A stretch of DNA of 64,000 nucleotides, from positions 74,459 through 138,458 of the forward strand of contig CAYPAV010000012.1 of assembly GCA_964408805.1 (NCBI GenBank), read 5' to 3'. The notes beneath the pieces were generated by a model. That model did not search any database. It was not told where the DNA came from and saw nothing but the letters and a program-made list of their open reading frames with translations. Position numbers and translations under genes: made by a program. Each line of letters begins with the position of its first letter. Position 1 is the stretch's first letter. This document shows positions 53,455 through 62,333 of the stretch, in pieces. The stretch comes from CAYPAV01 sp964408805. Its GTDB lineage: Bacteria; Pseudomonadota; Alphaproteobacteria; UBA8366.

Positions 53455-56400
53455 ATGCAATGCCCGGCTTGCACGAAGGAAATCGCTCCCGGGGACGCGT
53501 TCTGCAGTGCCTGCGGCGAGCGTTTGATCCCTGCCCCGCCGCAGGCCGAACCGATCCCGGTGGACGTCGCCGAAAACCCCATCGGCAGCGGCGAACGTCG
53601 CAATGTCACCACCCTTTTCGCTGATGTCGTCGGCAGCACGGCCCTCGGCGAAAAAATCGGCGAGGAAGCCCTCTATCATTTCATGCAAAGTGTCATCGTG
53701 GAGATGACGACGGCGGTGCGCGAACACGGCGGAACCATCGAGAAACTGACCGGTGACGGCCTCATGGCACTCTTCGGTGCGCCGCTCGCCGCCGAAGAGG
53801 CGCCGCTCAACGCCCGCCGTGCCGGCCTCGACATGCTGGACCGGGTCGCCGCACTGGAAGAGTCGCCAAATGCCGCGTCCTTGGAACGGCCGCATATCCG
53901 CATTGGCGTGAATACCGGCCTCGCGGTCGTTGGAACACTTGGCGCCGGAATCCAGCAGGACATGACCGCGCTCGGCGATTCGGTCAACGTCGCGGCCCGT
54001 CTCGAAGGTCTCGCCGAACCCGACAGCATGGTCGTTGGCGAGGCCACCCACACCCTTGTCGCCGACTATGTGGAGGCCGATTTTGCCGGCGAACATATGG
54101 TCAAGGGAAAATCGGAAAGTCAGCGCCTCTGGCGCGTGCTCCGCCTAAAACCGGATGTTCGGCGATTCGACGCCTCGCTCCGTCGTGGTCTGACGAAGCT
54201 GGTCGGACGGCGCGGAGAGCTTGAGGAACTTCTAGGCGTCGCGGAAGACGTGCGCAAAGGTGCCACCCGTGTCGTCGATATTATCGGCGAGGCCGGCCTC
54301 GGCAAGTCGCGGTTGGTCCACGAATTCCGCGAACGCCTACCCGCGGACGATGTCATGTGGCTTCAGGGCAATTGCGTATCGAGAGGTCGCAACGTGCCCT
54401 TCCTTCCCTTCATCGAGGTCGTGCGCACCTCCTTCGGTATCGCCGAGGATGACGATCGACCCGCAACCGAGCGTCGACTTGGACGCGGTCTTGAAGTTCT
54501 GGGGCTCGATCCCAGCGACGAACTTCCCTACCTCCTGAACCTGTTGGGTCATGCCGTCGAAGGTGATGCCTTCACGCGCGGCAATGCCGAGGTCGCCGGC
54601 ATCCGAACCCGAGATTTGTTGCAACGTCTCGTCGCCGAACGCTGCCGCATCTCGCCGGTCGTTCTCCATATCGACGACCTGCATTGGCTGGACGAGGCCT
54701 CGGAAACCTTGCTCGCCCGCATGGTCGAGGACGCGGACGACCTGCCGCTGCTGTTGCTATTCACCTACCGGCCCGAATACGCCGCACCCTGGGCCGAGGC
54801 ATCGCCGGTTCGGACATTCAATCTTGCACCGCTTTCATCGAGTGCCACGGAGGAACTGCTCCGCCATCGGCTCGACGTCGACGACCTGCCGGCGGCCCTC
54901 GCCCGCATGGTCGTCGGCAAGGCGGAAGGCAATCCGCTTTTCGCCGAGGAGATCGTCAATTACCTGACGGAGAGCGGACGCCTGGAGAATGTGGCGGACG
55001 GCGACGGCGAAGCGGCCGAGATCGGCTTGCCCGCCTCGCTGGAGAACCTGCTGATGGCCCGGATCGAAGGGCTGGAAGAGGAACCGAGGGCGCTGCTGCA
55101 GGCCGCCGCCGTCGTCGGCAGGCTGTTCTCGGCCGAGGTGGCGGGCGACGTCGCCGGTCTCAATGGTCGAATGGCGGCATCGCTATCGACCCTGGAGCGT
55201 TTCGAACTCGTGCGTCCGGACGAGACCCCCGGCGATTACCTCTTCAAGAACGCATTGATCCAGGACGCGGTCTACAACAGCCTTCTGAGCGAGCGCCGCC
55301 GGACCCTGCACGAGCGCGCGGGCGAGGCGATCGAACGCCGCAACCCGGACCGCCTGGGCGAGATCGCGGAGACCCTGGCCCACCACTACGCCAACACGCC
55401 GAGAGCCGAGAAGACGGTTCGCTACATGGCCCAAGCCGGCGAGAAGAGCCTGAGGGTCTACGCCCTCGACGATGCGGAGCTGCGCCTGCGCCAAGTCGTG
55501 GAACTGATCAAGCAATCGCCCGGGTCCGCCGACGATGCCTTCCTCGCCGACGTGCTGCTGAATCTTGCCCGCGTTCAATATTACCAGGCCGATATGTTCG
55601 GAATGATCGAGCTTTTGTCGCCACATCTGCCAACGATCGAGGCCTTGGACGACCCAAAGCGACTAGCCCGGTTTTTATTCGAGATCGGTTACGCCCACAT
55701 CTTCAGCACCAACACCGCGGTCGGCATTCCGATGCTTGAGCGCGCCCGCGCCATCGGCGAGGCGGCGGGCGATGAACTGATTACCGGCTACGTCTCGATG
55801 GGTTTATTATGGGGTCATGTCTCTTGGCACGAGATGGATGGCGAATGGCGCGCGACGATTGCGGGGTTGGCGGAAGAAGCGGAGCGGATTGGCCGAAAAC
55901 ATGATGACAACTGCCTCATCTCCAAGACCCTCGCCGCCCTGACGATTGGCTATGTCGTCAACGGCCGGCCTCACCTCGCGCGCCGATACGCAGTGCAACT
56001 CTTCGATCTCAGCCGCGAAACCAGCGACCCCCGGCCCCGCGCCATGGGGCTATGGGCATTGGCCACGATTGAATTAACGCATTTCGCCTATGAGGATTGT
56101 GTCGAAAGCGGTCGAGAAAGTGCGCGGCTTGCCTTGAGCGTCGTGGATCGCTCGCTCGCGGAGGCAATGTTAGGTGCGGGCTACGTCATGCTTGGCCGGA
56201 CCGGGGACGGAACCGCGTTGCTGAGCAATTCCATCGACCTCTATCTGTCGAAGGGCTTGCGTAGCGCGGTTGCGACACTCCGTCCGTTCCTTGGCATTGC
56301 AAAGGTCATGGACGGCGACATGGCGGGCGGCATCCGGTGGATCGAAGACGGCCTGGAGCAGTGCCGTGATTGGGGTGCCGCCTCCGGAATCGCCATCGGG

Positions 56401-56733
56401 CATTTGGTGCTTGGCGAGATTTATACCCAAATCGCCCTCGGCCACGACCGGCCGCCGCTTCGGGTCATGCTGAAAAACATCGGATTCCTCGTGCGGACCT
56501 TGCCGCGAGTCCAAACCATCGCGCGACGCAATTTGGAGACCGCGCTCGACACATTCAGGAAGTGGGATACGCCAAGCTACATCGCTTCGGCGCTATACAA
56601 CCTGGCGCGCCTCGATTTAAACACCGGCCGCGCGGACGATGCCGCCTCGAAACTGGCCGAAGCACGAGCGCTCGCCGTCGATGTGGAGGCGGAAACCCTA
56701 CTCGCAATGATCGACGAAGCCGCATCCGGCTAA
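53455..56733 (+). CDS. class III adenylate/guanylate cyclase with AAA ATPase and TPR-like region
   Basis: 1092 residues: zinc ribbon at the N-terminus (C3, C6, C17, C20), class III cyclase domain (about 48-210) with both metal Asp residues (LFADVVGST, D57; LTGDGLMALFG, D101) and GDSVNVAARL, then a STAND-like ATPase with Walker A GEAGLGKS near 280 and Walker B VVLHIDDLHWLDE near 405, and a long helical TPR-like C-terminus to the end. Cytoplasmic. The layout is that of cyclases switched by ligand or protein binding to the ATPase/TPR part. Makes cAMP or cGMP; substrate choice not decided here. Confidence 0.92.
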   Translation: MQCPACTKEIAPGDAFCSACGERLIPAPPQAEPIPVDVAENPIGSGERRNVTTLFADVVGSTALGEKIGEEALYHFMQSVIVEMTTAVREHGGTIEKLTGDGLMALFGAPLAAEEAPLNARRAGLDMLDRVAALEESPNAASLERPHIRIGVNTGLAVVGTLGAGIQQDMTALGDSVNVAARLEGLAEPDSMVVGEATHTLVADYVEADFAGEHMVKGKSESQRLWRVLRLKPDVRRFDASLRRGLTKLVGRRGELEELLGVAEDVRKGATRVVDIIGEAGLGKSRLVHEFRERLPADDVMWLQGNCVSRGRNVPFLPFIEVVRTSFGIAEDDDRPATERRLGRGLEVLGLDPSDELPYLLNLLGHAVEGDAFTRGNAEVAGIRTRDLLQRLVAERCRISPVVLHIDDLHWLDEASETLLARMVEDADDLPLLLLFTYRPEYAAPWAEASPVRTFNLAPLSSSATEELLRHRLDVDDLPAALARMVVGKAEGNPLFAEEIVNYLTESGRLENVADGDGEAAEIGLPASLENLLMARIEGLEEEPRALLQAAAVVGRLFSAEVAGDVAGLNGRMAASLSTLERFELVRPDETPGDYLFKNALIQDAVYNSLLSERRRTLHERAGEAIERRNPDRLGEIAETLAHHYANTPRAEKTVRYMAQAGEKSLRVYALDDAELRLRQVVELIKQSPGSADDAFLADVLLNLARVQYYQADMFGMIELLSPHLPTIEALDDPKRLARFLFEIGYAHIFSTNTAVGIPMLERARAIGEAAGDELITGYVSMGLLWGHVSWHEMDGEWRATIAGLAEEAERIGRKHDDNCLISKTLAALTIGYVVNGRPHLARRYAVQLFDLSRETSDPRPRAMGLWALATIELTHFAYEDCVESGRESARLALSVVDRSLAEAMLGAGYVMLGRTGDGTALLSNSIDLYLSKGLRSAVATLRPFLGIAKVMDGDMAGGIRWIEDGLEQCRDWGAASGIAIGHLVLGEIYTQIALGHDRPPLRVMLKNIGFLVRTLPRVQTIARRNLETALDTFRKWDTPSYIASALYNLARLDLNTGRADDAASKLAEARALAVDVEAETLLAMIDEAASG

Positions 56734-56818
56734 TCCGCGCTTCGTTTTTGTGTCGCCCGCAACATATTGAAAAGAACCGTCGGCAAACGGGCCGTGGACC
56801 AACACCGAGGAATACCGC

Positions 56819-57520
56819 ATGACCTTTTCGATCATCGCGCGCTGCGAGGAAACTGGGATGTTCGGCATGGCGATTGCCACGCGCCCCATGGCGATCGGCG
56901 CCAAATGTCCGTTTCTGGCGCCCGGCATCGGCGGCCTGTTGGTGCAGGCGAACGGGGATCCGGAGCTGGGGCCGCTCGGCCTCGAGCTCCTGCGCATGGG
57001 ATATTCCGCGGGAAAGGTGCTCCGCGAAATCGAGGCCAGCGACGGCCCGGAAAAAATCGAGTGGCGGCAGATCGCCGTCATCGACAAGAGAGGCGACACG
57101 GCGGCCAAGACCGGGTCCGCCAGCGAGGATTGGAATGGCCATATCGCCAAGCCGAATGTCTGTGCCCTCGGCAATCGTCTGACCGGAGAAGCGACCGTTA
57201 CCGAGATGATGGCGGCCTTCGACGCCAGCGCGGGAGAGGCGTTGGCCGAGCGCCTGATGCGGGCCTTGGAAGCGGGCCGCGACGCGGGCGGACAGGTCGC
57301 GGGGCAGCATTCGACCGACCTCGTCGTCTATAACCGCAAGAGCTACGCCTGGGTCGACCTTCGCGCCGACGAGCATGACGAGCCGGTCGGCGAACTCCGC
57401 CGGCTCTACGAGCTCTACATTCCCTTGATCGGCTACTACGACCGCCGCCCCGCCAACCCGAGCATGGCGCGCGACGACGACTGGCGAAAGACGGAAGGGA
57501 TCGAGGGCGGCCCACGTTGA
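56819..57520 (+). CDS. DUF1028 family protein
   Basis: 233 residues. The N-terminus MTFSIIARCEETGMFGMAIA, then GGLLVQANGDPELGPLGLELL, and RQIAVIDKRGDTAAKTGSA are hallmarks of DUF1028, predicted to adopt an Ntn-hydrolase-like fold. GAGGAATA precedes the ATG. Members cluster with amino-acid and acyl catabolism genes; the activity is not established. 86 bases after the cyclase gene, and convergent with the cyclase-hydrolase fusion. Confidence 0.9.
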   Translation: MTFSIIARCEETGMFGMAIATRPMAIGAKCPFLAPGIGGLLVQANGDPELGPLGLELLRMGYSAGKVLREIEASDGPEKIEWRQIAVIDKRGDTAAKTGSASEDWNGHIAKPNVCALGNRLTGEATVTEMMAAFDASAGEALAERLMRALEAGRDAGGQVAGQHSTDLVVYNRKSYAWVDLRADEHDEPVGELRRLYELYIPLIGYYDRRPANPSMARDDDWRKTEGIEGGPR

Positions 57521-57589
57521 CCGGCGACCGGCACCCGGTCTTAGTATAATTTCATTTCCTTGCCGGGCCGCTCGAACCGGTGCCCTACC

Positions 57590-59026
57590 CTACGGGTCAC
57601 CGCTATCGACGCGGAGAAAGTTCCGGATTTCGTCCCGCAGTCGCGGCCAAGCCGCCTCGTGTTCGAGGATCACGTGGTTCTTGCTGTCGAGCGAGACGAA
57701 TCGAGCCCCCGGAATCTTCGCCGCCATTTCGCGGCCGGCCTTGTGGCTGGAGACGGCATCGCCCTGGCTGTGCAAAACGAGTGTCGGCACCGAAACCCGA
57801 GGCAACAGTTCGGCAACGTCGATTTCACCGTTCGCCTCGAACATTTTCGCGGCATTTTCGGGCGAAGTCGATTTCCGCTCGAGTTCGTCGAACCAATCCA
57901 AGTGTTCGGGTGTGCCGTCGGGGAGGAAAAGCGCCGTCACCATTTGCCGGAATGCCGGGTTGGCTTGACCCCACCCCTGCCGAATGAGTGTTACCATCGC
58001 CGCTATGCTTTCCATGGCCGCAGGCGAGACGCGTTTCTTCCAACCCTCCGCGAACCCGCCATACAGCACGAGGCGGGAGACGCGTTCCGGATGCCGAACC
58101 GCATAGGTGATGGCGATGGAGCAACCCTGGGAAACAGCGAACAAATCGAATTTCGGAGGATTGGTGGCCTCGATCACCGCTTCCAGATCGCCAACATGGG
58201 TCTCGACCGTAAAATCATCGACCCGTCGATCGGAGAGGCCGGAACCTCTTTCGTCATATCGGATTAGGGCATGCTCGCGCGACAACTCGCGGAGCAGATG
58301 GCGCCACACCGGGCTTTCCCATTCGAATTCGAGATGGCTCAGGAAATTCGCGGTCTTCACCAGCGGCGGCCCCTCGCCAACCGTCGAGTAGGCGAGGCCG
58401 ATGCCGTCGGAAGCGGTGCAGAAACGAACTTCCTGCGTCAATTCCGGAGTAGGCGCCACGATGGGCGAAGGCGTCGTGCCGGTTTCGCCACCGCCGTCGC
58501 CGTTCATCCGCACCGCGAAGACGTGGACGGGATCGGCAATATTCTTGACTTGTTGCGGACCCATGTCGTGAAAGTCGATGTCGAGCTTTCCCCGAACCTG
58601 GTCATGGACCGTGCTGGAGATGCAGATGCCGCCGATGTCGGCAAGGCCCTCAAGTCTCGCCGCCACATTGACGCCGTCGCCATATATATCGTCCCGATCG
58701 ACGATAACCTCGCCGAGATTGACGCCGATGCGAAAGGCGAGCCGCTTGTCACTTGGAATATGGGCGGTGCTCTCGGCCAAGCCGGATTGGATGCCGACCG
58801 CCGTCTCGACCGCGCCGACGACGCTTTCGAATGTCGCAAGGACCGCGTCGCCCGCGTAATGGACGACGCGCCCGCCCGCGCGTTCGATCCGCCCCGAAAT
58901 CAAGTCGAGCGCCGCGCCAAGCTGTTTATGCGTGCCGACCTCGTCGGCCCCGGTCAAACGGCTATAGCCGGCTACGTCGGCATAAAGAATCGCCATGAGT
59001 TTGCGTGTAACTGTTTCGTTCGACAT
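57590..59026 (-). CDS. class III nucleotide cyclase fused to an alpha/beta hydrolase
   Basis: 478 residues. Residues 8-180: cyclase domain with metal Asp D17 (LYADVAGYS), D59 (YAGDAVLATF) and YGDGVNVAARLEG. Residues 205-475: alpha/beta hydrolase with oxyanion ALIRYDERGSGLSD, nucleophile Ser in AVSQGCSIA (the usual first Gly of GxSxG is Ala), Asp in SQGDAVSS and His in KNHVILE, a full triad. No membrane segment. The hydrolase might sense or destroy a small ester; coupling to cNMP production is inference. Confidence 0.9.
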   Translation of the reverse strand: MSNETVTRKLMAILYADVAGYSRLTGADEVGTHKQLGAALDLISGRIERAGGRVVHYAGDAVLATFESVVGAVETAVGIQSGLAESTAHIPSDKRLAFRIGVNLGEVIVDRDDIYGDGVNVAARLEGLADIGGICISSTVHDQVRGKLDIDFHDMGPQQVKNIADPVHVFAVRMNGDGGGETGTTPSPIVAPTPELTQEVRFCTASDGIGLAYSTVGEGPPLVKTANFLSHLEFEWESPVWRHLLRELSREHALIRYDERGSGLSDRRVDDFTVETHVGDLEAVIEATNPPKFDLFAVSQGCSIAITYAVRHPERVSRLVLYGGFAEGWKKRVSPAAMESIAAMVTLIRQGWGQANPAFRQMVTALFLPDGTPEHLDWFDELERKSTSPENAAKMFEANGEIDVAELLPRVSVPTLVLHSQGDAVSSHKAGREMAAKIPGARFVSLDSKNHVILEHEAAWPRLRDEIRNFLRVDSGDP

Positions 59027-59155
59027 ATGGGTTTACGGAGAGTTGAGTGTTCTTGGCCAAGGAAGACACATCTTAACCACTGTTGCCGATCACGCAATTC
59101 AGCGCACCGAGCCCTTGCGAGGATCCCTGTGAAACCTCTTCCGGGGACCAGGGGA

Positions 59156-61132
59156 CTAGTCGCTGTTCTCTTCGGTCTCCGGCTCGGCATCGGAGTCTTC
59201 GCGTTCGTCCTTTCGCGCAACACCGCTTGTTTCGACAGGAGGGACGCCGCCGGACATTCGGATCGCAATCCGCTCGACCGCCCGGCTGGTGGCCGTCAAC
59301 ACGGTCTTCATGATACCCCGGCCGTGATTGGCCCTGGGAGGGGCCTTACTCTTGAAACTCGCCGCGTCGGTCCAGCTCGTTCCATCCTTAAGTTCGGCGA
59401 TGATCGTCGCCCGCGCATTGTAAACGGCGATAGTCGGCGTCGCCCTTCCGCCGAGTTGGCCGCCCCGGCCGAGAATGGCCCCGAATATTCCTTGGGCGAT
59501 CTTGGCGGCGACATAGTCCGGGTTGTTCTCGGTACGATGACTGACATCGGAGAGACGTAGCGAGATGCGATCTATCTTCTTCCATCCCCTGGGTGCCAAA
59601 CCGCGACGGATGATGTCCTTTAGCAATTGTTGGACCGAATCCGAGATGCGGGCGCCGTTGGCATTGGCGACATGGATGCGATCCGTCGGCCGTGTCCCAT
59701 GGGCCGGGCTTGGTTTTTGTGGGGCGGTGACCCGCGATCGTACCGCGGTGCCCGACCCGGAATGTTCGGGTGAATCGGGGCGGCGCGCCACGCGGACATC
59801 CTGTTTCGGCGCGTTTTGGCCTAAATACTTCGCAAAGACGTAGCCCTCTCCCCCGTCTTCCAGGGCGATACGGTACCAGCCGCGCTTCCTGACATTGCCG
59901 GTTACCTCGACGGCGGCTCCCCAAGCCACGTTACCGACCTTGGCGTATTTGACACCGGGACCCGATCGAACGCTCAGCGAAGTAGCATGAACCCACATAC
60001 GCTCATCTAGGTCCTCGATCTCATCCTCGATTTTGGTCGATTTGAGACCCTCGATCCGCGCCCTGGCCAAGGCCGCGAAGGCACCTTTTGGATACTGCTC
60101 CTGATAGGCCTTGTAGAGCAGTGCATCGCCGCTGTTCTGAACTGCCTCCCAGAAGATCACTTCCTTATCAACGGTCGCCGGCGCCGCGGGCGGATTGGGC
60201 GGTGTCACACTGCCCGTCGGCGATGGTTTCGACGCGACGACGATCTGGGCTGGAAGCGCAAAGACGAAATCGCCCTGGTCGTAATTGGGGTGTCTGAGCT
60301 TGCCGTAACGCGGCGTCTGCTTGTTCTGGCTGTAGTTTGACATCTTGGTGTCAAGAAAAGCGCCGAGTTCGCTCGCCGTCAGATAACCATCGTCGTTGCC
60401 GTCGGCACGGCGCTTGCCCGCCAGCGCTTCGACGAAAAGCCGCGCGAACCTGCCGTCATCCGATACGGTTTGTCCCCTATCGCCGGAGGTCAGAAACTGG
60501 CGGACCGGTTCGGTCGTCATCCGCGTGACCTGCGGCGGCGGGGCGGAGCGCGCAACATCGAAGATCGTGCCGGCAAAGCAGCTGTCGAAGACGGTGAAGA
60601 CGTGCTTCGATTCCGCCAACCGCACGAAGCGCCCGAACTCGCGGAGCGAAAGTGCCGTCCGCAAAAATCGACGCCGATCGCGTATCAATGCGCCATCGGT
60701 GGGAATCAGATACCCTTCTCCGCCTTCGTCGGTGTAGCCGTGTCCCGCAAACCACACGAAGAGTCGTGCATCCGCATCTCCACCCCGGTCGATGAAGAAG
60801 TCTTCAAAGGCCCGTTTCATCTTAGCGGCGCCCGGATTGATTTCGAGGGTAACCTCGAATCCCTTCGCCTCTAGCGCTGTTTTGATCTTACGGGCGTCCT
60901 TCACCGCATTGGAGAGGCGCGGCCAGCCGCTCGTATAATTGTCGATCCCGATGACGAGCGCGTAAGATCTCGAGTAAAGTTGGACCTCTTCGACAATGGC
61001 GGCGTCCTTGGCCTCGCTGGCCCGGAGCTTTATCGAGAGCCCCCGGCCGGGATCAGCCGAAGACATCGTCGGTGCCGCCAAAGCGAGCCCCAAGACAACA
61101 ACAAACATCCAATACAGAAGCCTTACCGCCAT
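59156..61132 (-). CDS. secreted caspase-like protease (C14) with EF-hand and SH3 domain
   Basis: 658 residues with an N-terminal signal peptide (MAVRLLYWMFVVVLGLALAA). Caspase domain 55-265: catalytic H131 in WFAGHG and C185 in FDSCFAG. A textbook 12-residue EF-hand loop (DGNDDGYLTASE, 244-255) suggests calcium control. Proline-rich linker, then a bacterial SH3 domain (about 373-440, LSVRSGPGVKYAKVG), then a C-terminal domain of about 150 residues with no recognised family. Probably periplasmic and cell-wall or envelope linked. Family preference is Arg/Lys-specific cleavage in metacaspase/orthocaspase relatives. Confidence 0.88.
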   Translation of the reverse strand: MAVRLLYWMFVVVLGLALAAPTMSSADPGRGLSIKLRASEAKDAAIVEEVQLYSRSYALVIGIDNYTSGWPRLSNAVKDARKIKTALEAKGFEVTLEINPGAAKMKRAFEDFFIDRGGDADARLFVWFAGHGYTDEGGEGYLIPTDGALIRDRRRFLRTALSLREFGRFVRLAESKHVFTVFDSCFAGTIFDVARSAPPPQVTRMTTEPVRQFLTSGDRGQTVSDDGRFARLFVEALAGKRRADGNDDGYLTASELGAFLDTKMSNYSQNKQTPRYGKLRHPNYDQGDFVFALPAQIVVASKPSPTGSVTPPNPPAAPATVDKEVIFWEAVQNSGDALLYKAYQEQYPKGAFAALARARIEGLKSTKIEDEIEDLDERMWVHATSLSVRSGPGVKYAKVGNVAWGAAVEVTGNVRKRGWYRIALEDGGEGYVFAKYLGQNAPKQDVRVARRPDSPEHSGSGTAVRSRVTAPQKPSPAHGTRPTDRIHVANANGARISDSVQQLLKDIIRRGLAPRGWKKIDRISLRLSDVSHRTENNPDYVAAKIAQGIFGAILGRGGQLGGRATPTIAVYNARATIIAELKDGTSWTDAASFKSKAPPRANHGRGIMKTVLTATSRAVERIAIRMSGGVPPVETSGVARKDEREDSDAEPETEENSD

Positions 61133-61302
61133 CCCGATCTCGCCCCTCTCGATCAGTCATATGCAAGGTCTGGGAGACAATTATAGTTTGGCATCAACTG
61201 AAGACTCAATTGTGAATGTTAACCATCACAAAAAGTGTGAACGTTCGTGTTACCATACTTCTTGGATTGGTGTCGGCGAGTGGATGAAAAGATAGTCGGG
61301 CA

Positions 61303-62223
61303 ATGACGGGTAGACCCCAGATTCGTATCGCGCTCGGCGCCTTGTCGATGCTAATCGTTGGAAATACGGTCGCGGGCGACGAGGAGATCCCGATCATCGA
61401 TGCCCACAGCCAGGTCGACCAGCATGTCGATCTCGATCGCATCGTGCCGTTATTGGACAAGGCCGGCGTCCAACGGATCATCCTGGCGACGCGCGGTAAA
61501 AGGAAGCTCAAGGAACTGGCGGCGCTCACGGATCGCCATCCGGACCGGATCACCATGTCGCTTCGCACCAAGGGCGGTGCCTTCGAGCGGAACAAGCCCC
61601 GCTATTACGCTCTATTGAAAAAACAGCTCGCCATGCCGCAAATCGGCGCCATCGCCGAGGTGATTCTGTGGCACGCCCAAAAGGGCAATAAGGCCGGCCA
61701 GCGCGAGGTGAGGGCCGGCGCCCCCCAAGTCCAGGCGGCGCTCCAAATCGCGCTCGATTGGAAATGGCCGTTCATCGCCCATTACGAATTCGCCGCCCCG
61801 GGCCCACACAGCCGCGATATCTATATGGCCGATTTCGAAAATCTTCTTGGCACCCATCCTGCGCACCCTTTCCTGCTCATCCATATGGGGCAATTGGGCC
61901 CGGCCGAGGCGAGGCGGTTGCTTAGGGTTCATGGGAATGTGCATTTCCTGACCTCGCACGCCAACACGCTGACGGTGTCGAAATCGAAACAGCCCTGGGT
62001 CGACATGTTCGACGGCGAAAGGTTGAGCGCCGAGTGGCGTGCCCTGGTCATCGCCTACCCGGATCGCTTCGTGCTCGCCTTCGACAACGTGTTCGCCGAC
62101 CACTGGGGCGCCTATTTCCTGGAACAGGTCGCACTCTGGCGAAAAGCGCTGGCGGATCTACCCGTCGATGTGGCGCACAAACTCGCCCATGGAAATGCGG
62201 AGCGTTTGTGGCGCTTGAAATAA
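61303..62223 (+). CDS. exported amidohydrolase-2 family protein
   Basis: 306 residues with an N-terminal signal (RIALGALSMLIVGNTVAG). TIM-barrel amidohydrolase: first motif DAHSQVDQ (His kept, second His of HxH replaced by Gln), PFIAHYE, FLLIHMGQLG and a C-terminal VLAFDNVFADHW where Asp is the likely catalytic acid. Predicted periplasmic. Divergent from the caspase gene with a 170-base AT-rich region between. Convergent with isocitrate lyase. Substrate unknown. Confidence 0.78.
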   Translation: MTGRPQIRIALGALSMLIVGNTVAGDEEIPIIDAHSQVDQHVDLDRIVPLLDKAGVQRIILATRGKRKLKELAALTDRHPDRITMSLRTKGGAFERNKPRYYALLKKQLAMPQIGAIAEVILWHAQKGNKAGQREVRAGAPQVQAALQIALDWKWPFIAHYEFAAPGPHSRDIYMADFENLLGTHPAHPFLLIHMGQLGPAEARRLLRVHGNVHFLTSHANTLTVSKSKQPWVDMFDGERLSAEWRALVIAYPDRFVLAFDNVFADHWGAYFLEQVALWRKALADLPVDVAHKLAHGNAERLWRLK

Positions 62224-62242
62224 GGGCCGCGCGATCTCAGCG

Positions 62243-62274
62243 AAAAAACCACCCGGCGCGGGGGCACCGGGTGG
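62243..62274 (-). terminator. intrinsic terminator of isocitrate lyase
   Basis: An 8-bp stem (CCACCCGG / CCGGGTGG) with a GC-rich loop, followed on the minus strand by six T, 60 bases after the isocitrate lyase stop. It may also close the plus-strand amidohydrolase transcript, with less T. Confidence 0.82.
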
Positions 62275-62333
62275 TCTTGCCGAAGGGACGGAGCAACGTA
62301 TGAGGACGAGTGATCCGCCCCTCGGCGAAGGCG

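Noticed and set aside
57519..57540. Terminator hairpin after the DUF1028 gene
   Set aside because: A 6-bp GACCGG/CCGGTC stem overlapping the stop codon, with no continuous T run; too weak to call.
53455..61132. Anti-phage defence system built on the STAND-like ATPase, cyclase and caspase
   Set aside because: The cyclase is the common class III type, not a CD-NTase; the genes are not one operon and no phage-related or effector genes accompany them.
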